The notes: generated from the sequence alone by a model not told the origin. DNA of 64,000 bases from Cephaloticoccus primus (GCF_001580015.1 NZ_LSZQ01000068.1:1-64000); one strand, 5' to 3'. Shown: positions 18,424-27,909, counted from the first letter of the stretch. Translations and numbers: made by a program.

Positions 18424-19125
18424 ATGCCTCGGACTATTCATGTGTATTGTGATGAGTCATGCCATCTAGAAAATGATGGCCAGCGAGCAATGGTATTAGG
18501 GGCTCTTTGGTGCCCTTCAAATCATCGTAAGCAATTGGTGCGTAAAATTAGAGAGCTGAAGCGCTTACATGGGCTCAGCGATGCCTTCGAGATTAAGTGG
18601 GTAAAGGTTTCTCCTGCCAAGTTAGATTTTTACAAGAGCCTAATAGATTTGTTTTTTGATGAACGTGTTTTGGGGTTTAGGGCCTTGGTTGTTCCCGATA
18701 AGGGGAAGCTTAATCACTTAAGGTTTAATCAGAGTCATGATGAGTTTTATTATAAACAATGGTATACCTTGCTCAATCGCTTGGTTGAGCCTAGGTACCG
18801 CTATCGCATTTTTTTAGATATAAAAGATACTCATGGCGTAAGTAAGGTGCGTCGCCTCCACGATTTCTTATGCAACGGGAACTACGATTTCAATCAAGAT
18901 ATTATTGAATCGTTAGAACTGGTTCATTCGTCCGACCTAGCCTTGCTCCAGCTAGCAGATTTATTGATTGGAGCATTGGCATATTTGCATCGTGGTTTGT
19001 TGGGGAGTGGGGCTAAATCTCTTTTAGTTAATCAGTTAAAGGATAAGCTAGGTGCAAATCTTGAGAAAAGTACTTTACCGCAGGAGAAGAAATTTAACCT
19101 TTTCATTTGGAGGGCACAGGATTGA
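18424..19125 (+). CDS. DUF3800 protein
   Basis: A 233-residue protein opening MPRTIHVYCDESCHLENDG, the first strand and acidic motif of DUF3800 proteins, which are predicted to have an RNase H-like fold. Further matching parts are FEIKWVKVSPAKLDFYKSLIDLFF, RIFLDIKDTHG and LQLADLLIGALAYLHR. DUF3800 genes usually sit in mobile or defence regions; their activity is not established. The gene is much richer in A and T than its neighbours, pointing to recent transfer. It overlaps the next gene by 4 nt. The frame is open to a GTG at 18391, but homology-like sequence begins at 18424. Confidence 0.8.
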   Translation: MPRTIHVYCDESCHLENDGQRAMVLGALWCPSNHRKQLVRKIRELKRLHGLSDAFEIKWVKVSPAKLDFYKSLIDLFFDERVLGFRALVVPDKGKLNHLRFNQSHDEFYYKQWYTLLNRLVEPRYRYRIFLDIKDTHGVSKVRRLHDFLCNGNYDFNQDIIESLELVHSSDLALLQLADLLIGALAYLHRGLLGSGAKSLLVNQLKDKLGANLEKSTLPQEKKFNLFIWRAQD

Positions 19126-19628
19126 ACCATCCTCCCGAACTAGTACAGTTCGATCAGTATGGAGATTGGTCGCAGTATGAGTCTCGTCTATATGAGATTT
19201 ACCTCGAAATCATAGTGTGGGCTGATCTGAGGTTCTTAGGCCATCCAGTGAGAGTTCGGTTTCTTCCGGAGACCAGGGGAATGGGCTATGGGTTTTGGCA
19301 TCTTATTTCGGAGGCGCCTGATTCTAGGAACCGAGATGAGGAAGCGCGAATTCCCGATTTGAGACGTTGCGAGCGGCTGCCTTGGGTCTCGTGGTGTATC
19401 ACGAACGCACAAAACGAGGGATTTTCATACTGGGAAAACTACCGCAAAGGACAGGTGCATGTTGTCATTTGGGCAAAAGCGTACGATTTTGCAGTGGTTT
19501 TGGCCAAGCGCCAACCTCAGGGGCAACGGAGGTTCTACTTGCTAAAGACTGCTTACTGTTTGCGGGAGCACACCAAGGCGAAGTTCAGGAAGGAGCGTGA
19601 TGCGTGGCGAGCCGCCCAAAGTGGCTGA
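19122..19628 (+). CDS. Unknown protein coupled to DUF3800
   Basis: A 168-residue protein I do not recognise firmly. I chose the TTG at 19122 because GGAGG lies 8 nt before it and TTGA overlaps the stop of the DUF3800 gene, giving tight translational coupling. Visible landmarks are ETRGMGYGFWHLISE, a Cys/Trp-rich LPWVSWCITNAQ segment, and a basic C terminus, YLLKTAYCLREHTKAKFRKE. The conserved-looking His, then a KTAY strand and basic tail, would suit a small nuclease such as the phage-associated barnase/EndoU/RelE-like group, but this is a guess from pattern only. The pair is AT-richer than its surroundings. Confidence 0.65.
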   Translation: MNHPPELVQFDQYGDWSQYESRLYEIYLEIIVWADLRFLGHPVRVRFLPETRGMGYGFWHLISEAPDSRNRDEEARIPDLRRCERLPWVSWCITNAQNEGFSYWENYRKGQVHVVIWAKAYDFAVVLAKRQPQGQRRFYLLKTAYCLREHTKAKFRKERDAWRAAQSG

Positions 19629-19657
19629 GGCCCCTACATGTTTACCATGTAAGGGCC
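19629..19657. terminator. Hairpin after the DUF3800 pair
   Basis: GGCCCCTACATG (19629-19640) pairs with CATGTAAGGGCC (19646-19657) with one mismatch and a 5-nt loop, directly after the stop codon. There is no following T run, so its strength as a terminator is uncertain. Confidence 0.5.
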
Positions 19658-19872
19658 CCGGATACTCCTTCTACACGTGGCAGATGAGCTGGAGGTAGCC
19701 CAATATCCAAGATTCACAGGTGTCAAGTTAGTTTGTCGCCATGCTGGCTGGGCTGAACTACGAGGGCGGCGCCTACCAGGCCAAGAAGGGGTGATGGGGG
19801 CGGGATAGCTGGGCAAGAGGAGGCCTGTTGTCCTCCTTGTCTTGAGGGAAAGGGGCGCTTTGGCTAGCGGGC

Positions 19873-21402
19873 ATGTTTGCTTCGCCGCAGGATACTATCG
19901 CCGCGCTGGCTACGCCGGTGGGCACCTCTGCCATTGCGCTGCTGCGCGTCAGCGGCCCCGCCGTGGGTGAAATCGCGCGTGCGCTAGTCTCCACGGCGGG
20001 AAACGACGCGACCTCCTTTGCGCCGGTGTATTCCCCTGCCCCAACGCTTGGTGGCGGTGTGGAGAACAGCGGAAACGCGGCTTCAAGCGGGAGCAAGGGC
20101 GAGGGCGACGTGCCAACGAGCGCGTCGCCAGGAAAAGGGGACTTCCTCCCCTCCCCTGCCCTGCTGCCGCTTGCGCCTCGGGTGGCGACTCGCGCCGATT
20201 ATCGGGCCCTCTCGGGCGAGCTGATCGACGATGTGCTGCTGACGCTGTTTCGTGCGCCCGCGTCGTACACGGGCGAAGACACGCTGGAGATCAGTTGCCA
20301 CGGAAACCCGTATATCGCCCAAAAAATCCTCGAAGACCTCGTCGCGCGCGGTTGCCGGCACGCGGCGCCGGGCGAGTTTACCCAGCGGGCCTTTCTCGCC
20401 GGGAGGCTTGACCTGTCGCAGGCCGAGGCGGTCATGGACTTGATCCACGCGCGCGGCGAGCGAGCCCTGGCTGCTGCCAATCAACAACTTCGCGGTTCCC
20501 TGGGGCGGCATATGCAGGGCCTGATCGACCGCCTGTTGGTGATTCTGGCGCGGATCGAGGCGTATATCGACTTCCCCGAAGAAGACTTGCCGCGGGAGGA
20601 TCAGAGCTGGGTTGGCACAGAGGTCGATAAGCTCCAGGTTTCTGTATCTAAAATATTGGAGACCAATCATTACGGTGATATTTTGCGCGAAGGGCTGCGC
20701 GTGGTAATTCTCGGTGAACCGAATGTCGGCAAGAGCTCGCTGCTCAATGCGCTGCTGGGGCGCGACCGCGCACTCGTCAGCGAGCGCCCGGGGACGACGC
20801 GCGACTATCTCGAAGAGATGCTCCTGCTAGGCGGTTTCCCGTTTCGGTTGATCGATACCGCCGGGCTCAATGAAAATCCGGAAGAGATTGAAGCAAAGGG
20901 GATTGAGAAATCATTAAGCCTCACCGAGGAGGCGGATCTGCTGCTGCTGGTCATCGATGCATCGCGTCCGCCCCCTACCCTGCCCAAGCCTGTGCTCGCA
21001 GCAATCCGCCCTGAGCGCGCCTTGCTCGTAGCCAACAAGAGCGATTTGCCGCCCCACCCTGCGACTGCGGCAGCTTGGCCGGAGATTCAGCGTGTGAGGA
21101 CTTCGATGCTGACCGGCGAAGGGGTGGAGGCGCTGCGAACGGCGCTTGCCCGCCATGCCGAATTGTTCCACGTGGAACAGGGCGCGGATGTTATCGCGAT
21201 AAATGCCCGCCATGCCGAGGCACTCGCCCGTGCCAAAACTGGGCTGGCTCGTGCGCTTGAGCAGTTCCGCGCACAGGCGCCTGTCGAGCTTGTGTCGAGC
21301 GAGCTGCGTGGCGTGCTCGATGCCTTTGGCGAAATCGCGGGGCGGGTCGATAACGAGCGGATGCTCGATCAGCTCTTTGCCAGTTTCTGCATCGGTAAAT
21401 GA
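19873..21402 (+). CDS. mnmE: tRNA modification GTPase MnmE
   Basis: MnmE works with MnmG to place the carboxymethylaminomethyl group on U34 of certain tRNAs. The 509-residue product has the N-terminal folate-binding domain ([22 protein letters not shown]), helical domain, and an inserted G domain: GEPNVGKSS at residue 281, DTAG, NKSD, and the C-terminal CIGK whose Cys is functional in the family. A Ser/Gly/Pro-rich insert at about residues 56-90 lengthens the N-terminal domain. A parS-like 16-mer lies in frame and encodes LFHVEQ. Its partner gene mnmG follows. Confidence 0.96.
   Translation: MFASPQDTIAALATPVGTSAIALLRVSGPAVGEIARALVSTAGNDATSFAPVYSPAPTLGGGVENSGNAASSGSKGEGDVPTSASPGKGDFLPSPALLPLAPRVATRADYRALSGELIDDVLLTLFRAPASYTGEDTLEISCHGNPYIAQKILEDLVARGCRHAAPGEFTQRAFLAGRLDLSQAEAVMDLIHARGERALAAANQQLRGSLGRHMQGLIDRLLVILARIEAYIDFPEEDLPREDQSWVGTEVDKLQVSVSKILETNHYGDILREGLRVVILGEPNVGKSSLLNALLGRDRALVSERPGTTRDYLEEMLLLGGFPFRLIDTAGLNENPEEIEAKGIEKSLSLTEEADLLLLVIDASRPPPTLPKPVLAAIRPERALLVANKSDLPPHPATAAAWPEIQRVRTSMLTGEGVEALRTALARHAELFHVEQGADVIAINARHAEALARAKTGLARALEQFRAQAPVELVSSELRGVLDAFGEIAGRVDNERMLDQLFASFCIGK
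21164..21179. promoter_or_regulatory. parS: parS-type site inside mnmE
   Basis: TGTTCCACGTGGAACA, a perfect 16-bp palindrome, matches the bacterial parS consensus and is the variant I know from pseudomonads. ParB/Spo0J binds such sites near the origin for chromosome segregation. In mnmE it is read as FHVEQ after a Leu. Confidence 0.85.
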
Positions 21403-21503
21403 TGGGCTGCCACTTGTGTGTGCGCTACGCCTGCCGTTCTCTACTCCGCCTGCCCTATTTCCCTCCTCTCCTGCTTCTTCCTCTTGGAATCGCCTTTATT
21501 TCG

Positions 21504-23366
21504 ATGATTTATAACAAGATCCCCTACGATGTGATCGTCTGCGGCGCGGGGCACGCGGGCGTTGAGGCGGCCTTGGCAGCGGCGCGGATGGGCTCCCCTA
21601 CTCTGCTGCTGACGGGAAATCTCGATACGGTGGCGCAGATGAGCTGTAATCCGGCCATCGGAGGTCAGGCCAAGGGGCAAATCGTGCGCGAGATCGATGC
21701 GCTCGGCGGCGAGATGGCGATCAATACCGACCTGACGGCGATCCAGTTTCGGCTGCTCAATGAATCGAAAGGCCCCGCGGTGCGCTCGCCGCGTGCGCAG
21801 AGCGACAAGAAGGCCTACCAAAACCGGCTAAAGCACACGCTGGAGCTCCAGCCTGGGCTGGAGCTCTTTCAGGCACTGGTGACCGACCTGGTCTTCGAGG
21901 GCGACCGGGTCGTGGGGGTGAGGACGAACTTTGATCTCGAATTTCGCGCCAGGACGGTGGTGGTGACGACCGGCACCTTTCTGCGCGGGCTCATGCACAT
22001 CGGCGCGAACAAGCAGGAAGGCGGGCGCCTGGGCGACTTTTCTGCGCAGACCCTCTCGGGAGCCTTTTTGCGTGCGGGGATCGAGCTGGAGCGTTTCAAG
22101 ACAGGGACGCCGCCGCGGCTACTCGGGCGGAGTCTGGATTTTTCCAAAATGCAGGAGCAAAAGGGCGACGCCGAGCCGACACTCTTTGCATTTCACGACA
22201 CGCGCGCGGCGGATGGGGCGGGGGAGGCATTGTTCCACGTGGAACAAACGGGCGAGGTGCGCCCCGGTTGGCGGCCCGGCCGGGCCCAGGTCTCCTGCTG
22301 GATGACGCATACCACGGAGCAGACTGCCGAGCTTGTCCGCGCAAATCTTTCGCGCTCGGCACTCTATGGGGGCGAGATTCGCGGGGTAGGGCCGCGGTAT
22401 TGCCCGAGCTTTGAGGACAAAGTGGTGCGTTTCTCCGACAAGCCGCGCCACCTGCTGTTTCTGGAGCCGGAGGGCTATTCGACGAACGAGTACTATGTGA
22501 ACGGGCTTTCGACCAGCCTGCCTTTCGATGTGCAGCTCGCGATGGTGCACAGCGTGCCCGGGCTGGAGCGGGCGCAGCTCTTGCGGCCCGCCTATGCGGT
22601 GGAGTACGATTATGCGCCGCCCACCCAACTTTTCCCGACTCTGGAGTCGAAGCGGGTGGAGAATCTCTTCTTCGCGGGGCAAATCAACGGCACTTCAGGC
22701 TACGAGGAGGCCGCAGGGCAGGGGCTTGTCGCCGGCGTAAATGCCGCACAGAAGGCGAGGGGAGGGGTGCCGCTGATCATCGGGCGGCACGAGGGCTATA
22801 TCGGCGTCCTGATCGACGATTTGATCAACAAGGGCGTGACCGAGCCGTACCGGATGTTTACGAGCCGCGCCGAACATCGGCTGCTCTTCAATCATGGCAG
22901 CGCAGAGCTGCGGCTACTCACACATGCCAAAACCCATAACCTGATGTCTGGTAGCCGGATAGCGGCAATCGAGGCCAAGCAGGCTGCGATTGCCCACTGG
23001 CAGGCCTGGTTTGAGGAAAATCGGCATGAGGGGAGGACTTGGGGCGAGCTCGTCCGGCGCGGGATTGAGGCAGACGCATTGCCGCCGGAGTTTCGTAAAG
23101 CAGAGCTTGTGGTGCGTGAGGAGGTTTTGTATCGCATTAGCTATAAAGGCTATCTGGAGCGCGAGTCGCGCCAGATCGAGCGCCTGCGCGAGGTGGATGC
23201 GATCAAAATCTCGGCAAATTTCGACTTCCTCGCCGTGCGCGGCCTGCGCAAGGAGAGCGCACAGCGTCTCGCCGAGCTGCGCCCGCTCACCCTCGGCCAG
23301 GCCGCACGGATCAGCGGCGTAAACCCGGCCGACATCAGCGTCCTGCTCGTCGCCCTCTCTCGCTGA
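21504..23366 (+). CDS. mnmG: tRNA uridine-5-carboxymethylaminomethyl modification enzyme MnmG
   Basis: The FAD enzyme partner of MnmE (formerly GidA). The 620-residue product opens [23 protein letters not shown] (FAD site GAGHAG), followed by [23 protein letters not shown] and the Cys-containing family motifs CGPRYCPS-like [13 protein letters not shown] and [13 protein letters not shown]. Length is near the usual 630. A segment between FAFHDTR and [10 protein letters not shown] is about 20 residues longer than in Escherichia coli MnmG as I recall it, and that extra part holds the second parS site, again read LFHVEQ. I placed the start at the ATG at 21504; the frame is open to 21399 but that part has no family match. 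Confidence 0.96.
   Translation: MIYNKIPYDVIVCGAGHAGVEAALAAARMGSPTLLLTGNLDTVAQMSCNPAIGGQAKGQIVREIDALGGEMAINTDLTAIQFRLLNESKGPAVRSPRAQSDKKAYQNRLKHTLELQPGLELFQALVTDLVFEGDRVVGVRTNFDLEFRARTVVVTTGTFLRGLMHIGANKQEGGRLGDFSAQTLSGAFLRAGIELERFKTGTPPRLLGRSLDFSKMQEQKGDAEPTLFAFHDTRAADGAGEALFHVEQTGEVRPGWRPGRAQVSCWMTHTTEQTAELVRANLSRSALYGGEIRGVGPRYCPSFEDKVVRFSDKPRHLLFLEPEGYSTNEYYVNGLSTSLPFDVQLAMVHSVPGLERAQLLRPAYAVEYDYAPPTQLFPTLESKRVENLFFAGQINGTSGYEEAAGQGLVAGVNAAQKARGGVPLIIGRHEGYIGVLIDDLINKGVTEPYRMFTSRAEHRLLFNHGSAELRLLTHAKTHNLMSGSRIAAIEAKQAAIAHWQAWFEENRHEGRTWGELVRRGIEADALPPEFRKAELVVREEVLYRISYKGYLERESRQIERLREVDAIKISANFDFLAVRGLRKESAQRLAELRPLTLGQAARISGVNPADISVLLVALSR
22231..22246. promoter_or_regulatory. parS: parS-type site inside mnmG
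   Basis: A second exact copy of TGTTCCACGTGGAACA, 1,067 bp after the first and in the same reading-frame phase, again encoding LFHVEQ with the preceding codon. Confidence 0.85.
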
Positions 23367-23403
23367 ATCGGGGAGTGGCCCCGCGTTTTCTCGGGTTTTT
23401 TCT

Positions 23404-23781
23404 CCACTGCGCGTGGGGCGGTGGCGTGGCGCCACGTGCCATTGAATTTGGGAATCGGCCCCGTCGATAAAACGGGTCTGCGACCCCGACGAAGCACGAT
23501 TCCCAAATTTAACGGGACCTCCCCCTGTCGTGTTGCGACACGGTCTTCGACCGTTCCATTTTGCGAGCCGCTCGTTGGCGGCTCGTCAGGTACTTCAGCC
23601 CGTGCGCGAATGAAGCGGGAACCCATTTGGGCGCGGTGAAAAAGTTGACGGGTTCAATCTCCGACCGCGACCGGAGGTCGGGTATCTCTTACTGTGCGGT
23701 TTGCTCGGCGGGCGGAAGGCCCGCCGAGCAAACCGCACAGTAAATGGAAGGTGACACCGTCCCCCGCTCCACGCGCAGTGG
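23404..23781 (+). repeat. Composite repeat E4 (forward, hairpin B split by M)
   Basis: A 378-bp family-E copy with intact ends CCACTGCGCGTGGGGCGG and its complement. Hairpin A is the GGGAATCG version and carries its own small CGGGTC/GACCCCG inner pairing. Hairpin B begins CCCCCTGTCGTGTTGCGACA but is then interrupted by a reverse M module (23541-23587). Hairpin C is CCGACCGCGACCGGAGGTCGG. Hairpin D (23689-23743) is a perfect 25-bp stem with arms opening TTACTGTGCGGTTTGCTCGG. Confidence 0.88.
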
Positions 23782-23816
23782 AGGAATAGGGGGCGACTCC
23801 CAAATTCAGGGAATAC

Positions 23817-23863
23817 TGACGAGGCGGCAACGACGCCTCGCCAAATGAAACAGCCTGCGGCTG
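23817..23863 (+). repeat. M module M3, free-standing
   Basis: TGAC, GAGGCG-GCAACGA-CGCCTC, GCCAAATGAAA spacer, then CAGCC-TGC-GGCTG. A copy with different stems from M2 but the same spacing, 68 bp before phoB. Confidence 0.85.
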
Positions 23864-23930
23864 TGACGATTGGGTGACGGGGCGGGTTTTCGCTCGTACG
23901 CGGTGGGCAGCGCGTTAGGGTCGGCGTCTT

Positions 23931-24731
23931 ATGTCTGACAAAAAACCCGAGAAAATCCTCGTGGTGGACGACGAGCCGGACGTCACCGAGCTGTTGAGTT
24001 ATACCCTTAAGGCGAAAGGGTTTATGGTTGAAGTGCTCAACGAGCCCAATGCCTGTATCGACCTGGCGCGGAGCTTTCAGCCGGACTTGATCATCCTTGA
24101 TGTGATGATGCCCGAGCTGAGCGGGATCCAGATTTGCCGGATGTTGCGCGCCTCGGCCTCGCTCAAAACGGTGCCGGTGCTGTTTTTGACGGCGAAGGCG
24201 GAGGAAGCGGATCGCGTGCAGGGTCTGGAGGTCGGGGCGGATGATTATGTGAGTAAACCATTTAGCACCAAGGAGTTGGTCTTGCGTGTGCAGTCGATTT
24301 TGCGGCGTTCGCGCGAGGGGCGTCGGGTGGAGGTGCCGATTCTCGAGGCGGGCGAGATCGCGCTGGATGTGGCGCGGCACGAGGTGCGGCTAAAGGGCGC
24401 GCCGCTCGAGCTGACGGCGACGGAGTTTCGGCTGTTGCACTTGCTCATGGAGCGGCGCGGTCGGGTGCAGTCGCGCGAGCATTTGTTGCTCAACGTGTGG
24501 AACTACGAGGCGGAGATCGAGACGCGCACGGTGGACACGCATGTGCGGCGGCTGCGCGAGAAGCTGGCCGATCAGGCGGACTGGATTGAGACGGTGCGCG
24601 GCGTCGGGTATCGCTTTGCAGCACAGCGGGTTGAGAGTGGCAGCGGCACTCACTCCAGTGCGCAAGTCGCGGGCTCGGGCCGCACTGCCGCGAAGGCGCC
24701 CGCCGCCAGAGCGGGAGCGGAGCAGCCGTGA
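23931..24731 (+). CDS. phoB: OmpR/PhoB-family response regulator
   Basis: A 266-residue two-component regulator. The receiver domain shows KILVVDDEPDV, the phosphorylated Asp in DLIILDVMMPE (about residue 59), LTAKA and the SKPF lysine. A winged-helix DNA-binding domain follows with LTATEFRLLHLLMERRGRVQSRE and VDTHVRRLREKL, ending RGVGYRF. A 30-residue Ala/Ser/Gly tail is extra. The kinase gene overlaps its stop, so the two form one operon. PhoB is the best match by architecture with a PAS-HisKA kinase, but control of phosphate genes is inferred. Confidence 0.85.
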   Translation: MSDKKPEKILVVDDEPDVTELLSYTLKAKGFMVEVLNEPNACIDLARSFQPDLIILDVMMPELSGIQICRMLRASASLKTVPVLFLTAKAEEADRVQGLEVGADDYVSKPFSTKELVLRVQSILRRSREGRRVEVPILEAGEIALDVARHEVRLKGAPLELTATEFRLLHLLMERRGRVQSREHLLLNVWNYEAEIETRTVDTHVRRLREKLADQADWIETVRGVGYRFAAQRVESGSGTHSSAQVAGSGRTAAKAPAARAGAEQP

Positions 24732-26278
24732 TGTCGTGGTTGCTGCCAGTCCTCGCGGTGGCTCTTGGCGCGGCGTTTTATGCGCTGTGGGCGCGGCGCG
24801 AGGGATTGTTGGCGCTGGAGAGCTACCGGCGCGGGCAATTGGCGGAGCTGTCGGCGACTCTCGGGAATTTGCAGGAGGCGGTCCTGATTGTGGACGCGGA
24901 TAATCGGGTCTTGCTGGCAAATCAGGCCCTGCGGGCGATTTTTGGAGATTCGGAAAAAATCGTAGGCCAGAGGCTCGAGTGGCTGCGGCACGGGGGCGCC
25001 TTGCTGGAGTACCTGGAGGCGGTGCGCGGGCGGCAGCCGACGCCGCGACGGGCAATCGAGTTTCGGCCTCAGCAGGCCGCTTGTATTGGCGAGTCGCCCG
25101 TTGGTGCTTCGTCTCCCCATGCGGATGCGCGCTCCTCGGTGTGGGTAGAGGTGGCCGGGACGCTGATGCCGCCGCTCGATGGCGCGGCGGGGGCGGGCGG
25201 AGCCGGAGGGCAGGGGGCCTGGGTGCTCGTTATCCTGCACGACATCAGCCACCAGCGCAAGCTGGAGGCGGTGCGTAAGGACTTCGTGGCCAACGTGTCG
25301 CACGAGTTGCGCACGCCCTTGAGTGTGATCATGGGCTATGTGGAAACGCTGGTCGACGGGCACGAGACGATCCCGCCGGAGACGCGCGAGCGGTTTTTGC
25401 GCACGATCCAGCGGCACACGCAGCGGCTCAACTCGCTGCTCGACGACCTGCTCTCGCTGTCGCGGCTGGAGTCGGATGCGCCGGGGCTGGTGTGCGAGCC
25501 AGTGGACCTGGGGCGCCTGTTGCGCGAGGTGGTCGAGGACTATCGCGGGCGGCCCGTGAGTGTCGGGCATGCGCTCCGGCTGGCGATTGACCCCGCGTTG
25601 TGCGCCGCGGGAGCGGGGGCGCCGATTGTGCGCGGGGATGCGCTCAAGCTCACGCAGGTTTTGGAAAACCTGATCGACAACGCGCTCAAGTACACGCCCG
25701 CGAGCTCGCAGATCGTCGTCTCGGCGCGCCTGCGGCAGACGGGCGGCCGCGCGGCCGCCGCCAATTTGCCGGGGGAGGGGCTGCGGGCGCAGGGCGGCTC
25801 TCCCGCGGACGAAACTCGGGAAATCCCCGCTCAGGAGCTCGCCGTTTCTCCCGCGCCGGAGCAGCCGGCGAAAGGGCAGGGGAGCCCACGCGCCGCCACA
25901 GCGGCCGAGGTGGAGATCTGCGTGCGCGACAACGGCGCGGGGATTCCTGCCGAAGACCTGCCGCATATTTTCGAACGCTTTTACCGCGTGGATAAGGGCC
26001 GCTCGCGCGCACAGGGCGGCACAGGGCTGGGCTTGAGCATCGTAAAACACATCGTGCAGCTCCACGGCGGCCGCGTGTGGGCCGAGTCGCGCAGCGGTGC
26101 GCATCCGGCGGGCAAGCGGGCACCAAGCGCGGAGGCAGCTCCGTGCGCAGCCGGAGCTGCGACGGGGAAGGGCGAGCCCCAAGCAGGCTCCGACGCCGCA
26201 GGGCAGGGGACCGCGTTTTACTTCACCCTGCCTTGCGAGGACGCGAGCCCTCCCCGATCTACGCCTCCAAGGTATTGA
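24731..26278 (+). CDS. phoR: PhoR-type sensor histidine kinase
   Basis: A 515-residue membrane kinase. One N-terminal membrane segment (WLLPVLAVALGAAFYALWA) is followed by a PAS domain (LGNLQEAVLIVDADNRVLLAN), a HisKA domain with the phosphorylated His in FVANVSHELRTPLSV, and the ATPase domain: N box DNALKYTP, G1 VRDNGAGIP, F box FERFYRVD and G2 GGTGLGLSIVKH. Three low-complexity Ala/Gly/Pro inserts interrupt the PAS and ATPase domains. The ATG overlaps the phoB stop (TGATG); a GTG one codon earlier is possible. It presumably phosphorylates the adjacent regulator. Confidence 0.87.
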   Translation: MSWLLPVLAVALGAAFYALWARREGLLALESYRRGQLAELSATLGNLQEAVLIVDADNRVLLANQALRAIFGDSEKIVGQRLEWLRHGGALLEYLEAVRGRQPTPRRAIEFRPQQAACIGESPVGASSPHADARSSVWVEVAGTLMPPLDGAAGAGGAGGQGAWVLVILHDISHQRKLEAVRKDFVANVSHELRTPLSVIMGYVETLVDGHETIPPETRERFLRTIQRHTQRLNSLLDDLLSLSRLESDAPGLVCEPVDLGRLLREVVEDYRGRPVSVGHALRLAIDPALCAAGAGAPIVRGDALKLTQVLENLIDNALKYTPASSQIVVSARLRQTGGRAAAANLPGEGLRAQGGSPADETREIPAQELAVSPAPEQPAKGQGSPRAATAAEVEICVRDNGAGIPAEDLPHIFERFYRVDKGRSRAQGGTGLGLSIVKHIVQLHGGRVWAESRSGAHPAGKRAPSAEAAPCAAGAATGKGEPQAGSDAAGQGTAFYFTLPCEDASPPRSTPPRY

Positions 26279-26309
26279 CCCCCTTCAGGTTGGGGATCCG
26301 CAGAAGACT

Positions 26310-26644
26310 CCACTGCGCGTGGGGCGGTGGCGTGGCGCCACGTGCCATTGAATTTGCGATTTTGCCTGTGCGCTGCGCGCCCAAACAAAATCGCAAATTT
26401 AACGGATCATCCTCCCTGTCGTTTCACGACAGGGGAAGGAGCATCAAATGCGGATGGAGCGGAACCCATTGGGGCGAGGTGAACCGATTTGCCAGTGAAT
26501 CACCGACTAATGGTAGGGACCTTTCTACTGAGCGGTTTGCCTGGCGGGCGGAACGCCCGCCAGGCAAACCGCTCAGTAAATGGGTGCAGGCACCGCCTGC
26601 CGCCGCCTGCGTAGGGCCACCTCTTCCCGCCCCGCGCGCAGTGG
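26310..26644 (+). repeat. Composite repeat E5 (forward)
   Basis: A 335-bp family-E copy. Hairpin A is the GCGATTTTG version, hairpin B is CCCTGTCG-TTTCA-CGACAGGG, hairpin C is largely lost, and hairpin D (26525-26579) has arms opening CTACTGAGCGG with only the outermost pair broken. The right end has a short extra stretch before the terminal CGCGCGCAGTGG. Confidence 0.87.
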
Positions 26645-26692
26645 TATCGTGGGCTTGCGCCGGAGTCGGGGCGGAGCTAGCGAGGGCGGGCT

Positions 26693-27316
26693 ATGCCGCC
26701 GCCAATCGAGGATGCCCGAGCGATCATTGCGAATCGTGCCGCCGAGCTGCGCGCGCAGCTCGCGGCGGTTCCCGAGAGTTGGACGGATGCGGTGGCGCGC
26801 GGCGGTGGGGCCACGCTGGAGATTGGTTGCGGGCACGGGCACTTTATCGCGGCCTACGCGCAGGCGCAGCCCGAGGTGCCGTGCCTGGCGATTGACATCC
26901 TCGCCGAGCGGCTGGCGCGCGCGCAGAAGAAGCTCGACCGCGCGGGGCTGCGAAACGCCGTCCTGCTGCGCAGCGAGGCGCGGCTTCTGCTCGATAACTT
27001 GCCGGACTGGCTGCGCTTGCGGCGGGTGTTTGTGCTGTTTCCCGATCCGTGGCCGAAGCGGCGGCATCACAAAAACCGGCTGCTCCAGCCGGACTTTCTC
27101 TCGGCACTCGCGCGACACTGCGTGCCCGAGGCGCGGCTGCACTTCCGCACCGACCACGCGCCGTACTTCGCAGAGGTGCAGGCCCTGCTGCACGAACATC
27201 CCGATTGGGTGCTGCTCGACGACGCGCCCTGGCCCTTTGAGCACGAAACCGTGTTTCAAAACCGCGCCGCCACCGGCTACCAATCGTGCAGCGCCCAAAA
27301 ACGCCGCAGCGGATAA
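26693..27316 (+). CDS. trmB: tRNA (guanine-N7-)-methyltransferase
   Basis: This 207-residue enzyme adds the N7 methyl group to G46 of tRNA using S-adenosylmethionine. IGCGHGHFIAAYA is the cofactor loop, AIDILAERLARAQKKL the second motif, and LFPDPWPKRRHHKNRLLQPDFL the diagnostic TrmB segment; FRTDHAPYF and the C-terminal FEHETVFQNRAATGY complete the match. The start ATG leaves a short N-terminal helix before the catalytic domain. Repeats flank it on both sides (E5 and M4), so it is transcribed alone or from the upstream operon. Confidence 0.92.
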   Translation: MPPPIEDARAIIANRAAELRAQLAAVPESWTDAVARGGGATLEIGCGHGHFIAAYAQAQPEVPCLAIDILAERLARAQKKLDRAGLRNAVLLRSEARLLLDNLPDWLRLRRVFVLFPDPWPKRRHHKNRLLQPDFLSALARHCVPEARLHFRTDHAPYFAEVQALLHEHPDWVLLDDAPWPFEHETVFQNRAATGYQSCSAQKRRSG

Positions 27317-27348
27317 CCTGCCCCTCGCCCCCTGCGCCCCACATTGCG

Positions 27349-27397
27349 CTGACGGCGCACCAACGAGTGCGCCGCCAAATGAATCGGTCGAAGACCG
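27349..27397 (+). repeat. M module M4
   Basis: TGAC, GGCGCAC-CAACGA-GTGCGCC, GCCAAATGAAT spacer, then CGGTC-GAA-GACCG. The first hairpin is identical to M2, the second differs. It abuts the E6 repeat. Confidence 0.85.
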
Positions 27398-27801
27398 CAC
27401 TACGCGTGCAGCGGTGGCGGGGCGCCACGTGCCATTAAATTTGCGATTTTGCTTAGGCGCGCAGCGCACGGGCAAAATCGCAAATTTAACGGGACCTCCC
27501 TTTTCCGCTCCGCGCGGGGCGGCAGGCGGTGCCTGCACCCATTTACTGTGCGGCTTGCTGTCGGGTGTACCGCCCGACGAACAAGCCGCACAGTTGGAAA
27601 TTCCCGACCAAAGGCCGGCTTAACCCGTAAACTCTTTCGTCGCGCCCAAGTGGGTTTTCGCTTCATTCGCATTTGATGCTCTTAATCCTGTCGCAACGCG
27701 ACAGGGTGCGAAATTTGGGAATCGCGCTTCGTCGCGTAGCGACGGGGCCGATTCCCAAATTCAATGGCCCGTGGCGCGCCGCCACCGCCGCACGCGCAGG
27801 G
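27398..27801. repeat. Composite repeat E6 (truncated forward + reverse copy)
   Basis: Two family-E pieces joined head to head. The first (to about 27503) is the left third of a forward copy, ending after hairpin A in its GCGATTTTG version. The second (about 27504-27801) is a nearly full reverse copy: end repeat CGCGCGGGGCGG, hairpin D (27543-27597, partly eroded), hairpin B, and hairpin A in the GGGAATCG version. Decayed M sequence follows at about 27802-27840. The two A hairpins being of different versions rules out a simple local inverted duplication. Confidence 0.8.
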
Positions 27802-27909
27802 CAGTCTTCGACTCGTTCATTATGCGCGCAGCGCAGGGCGCAGGGGCGGGTGCCGATAAGCGGGAGTGGGTGCTGTGCTTATTTTGCGGGGTTATCCGGG
27901 CATCGGTAG

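Noticed and set aside
19741-19796. A short frame reading MLAGLNYEGGAYQAKKG before mnmE
   Set aside because: Seventeen codons without ribosome binding site or recognised family; too little to support a gene or gene remnant.
21399-21503. An upstream start for MnmG that overlaps the mnmE stop
   Set aside because: The added 35 residues are a Leu/Pro-rich string not seen in MnmG proteins; the FAD-binding strand begins just after the ATG at 21504.
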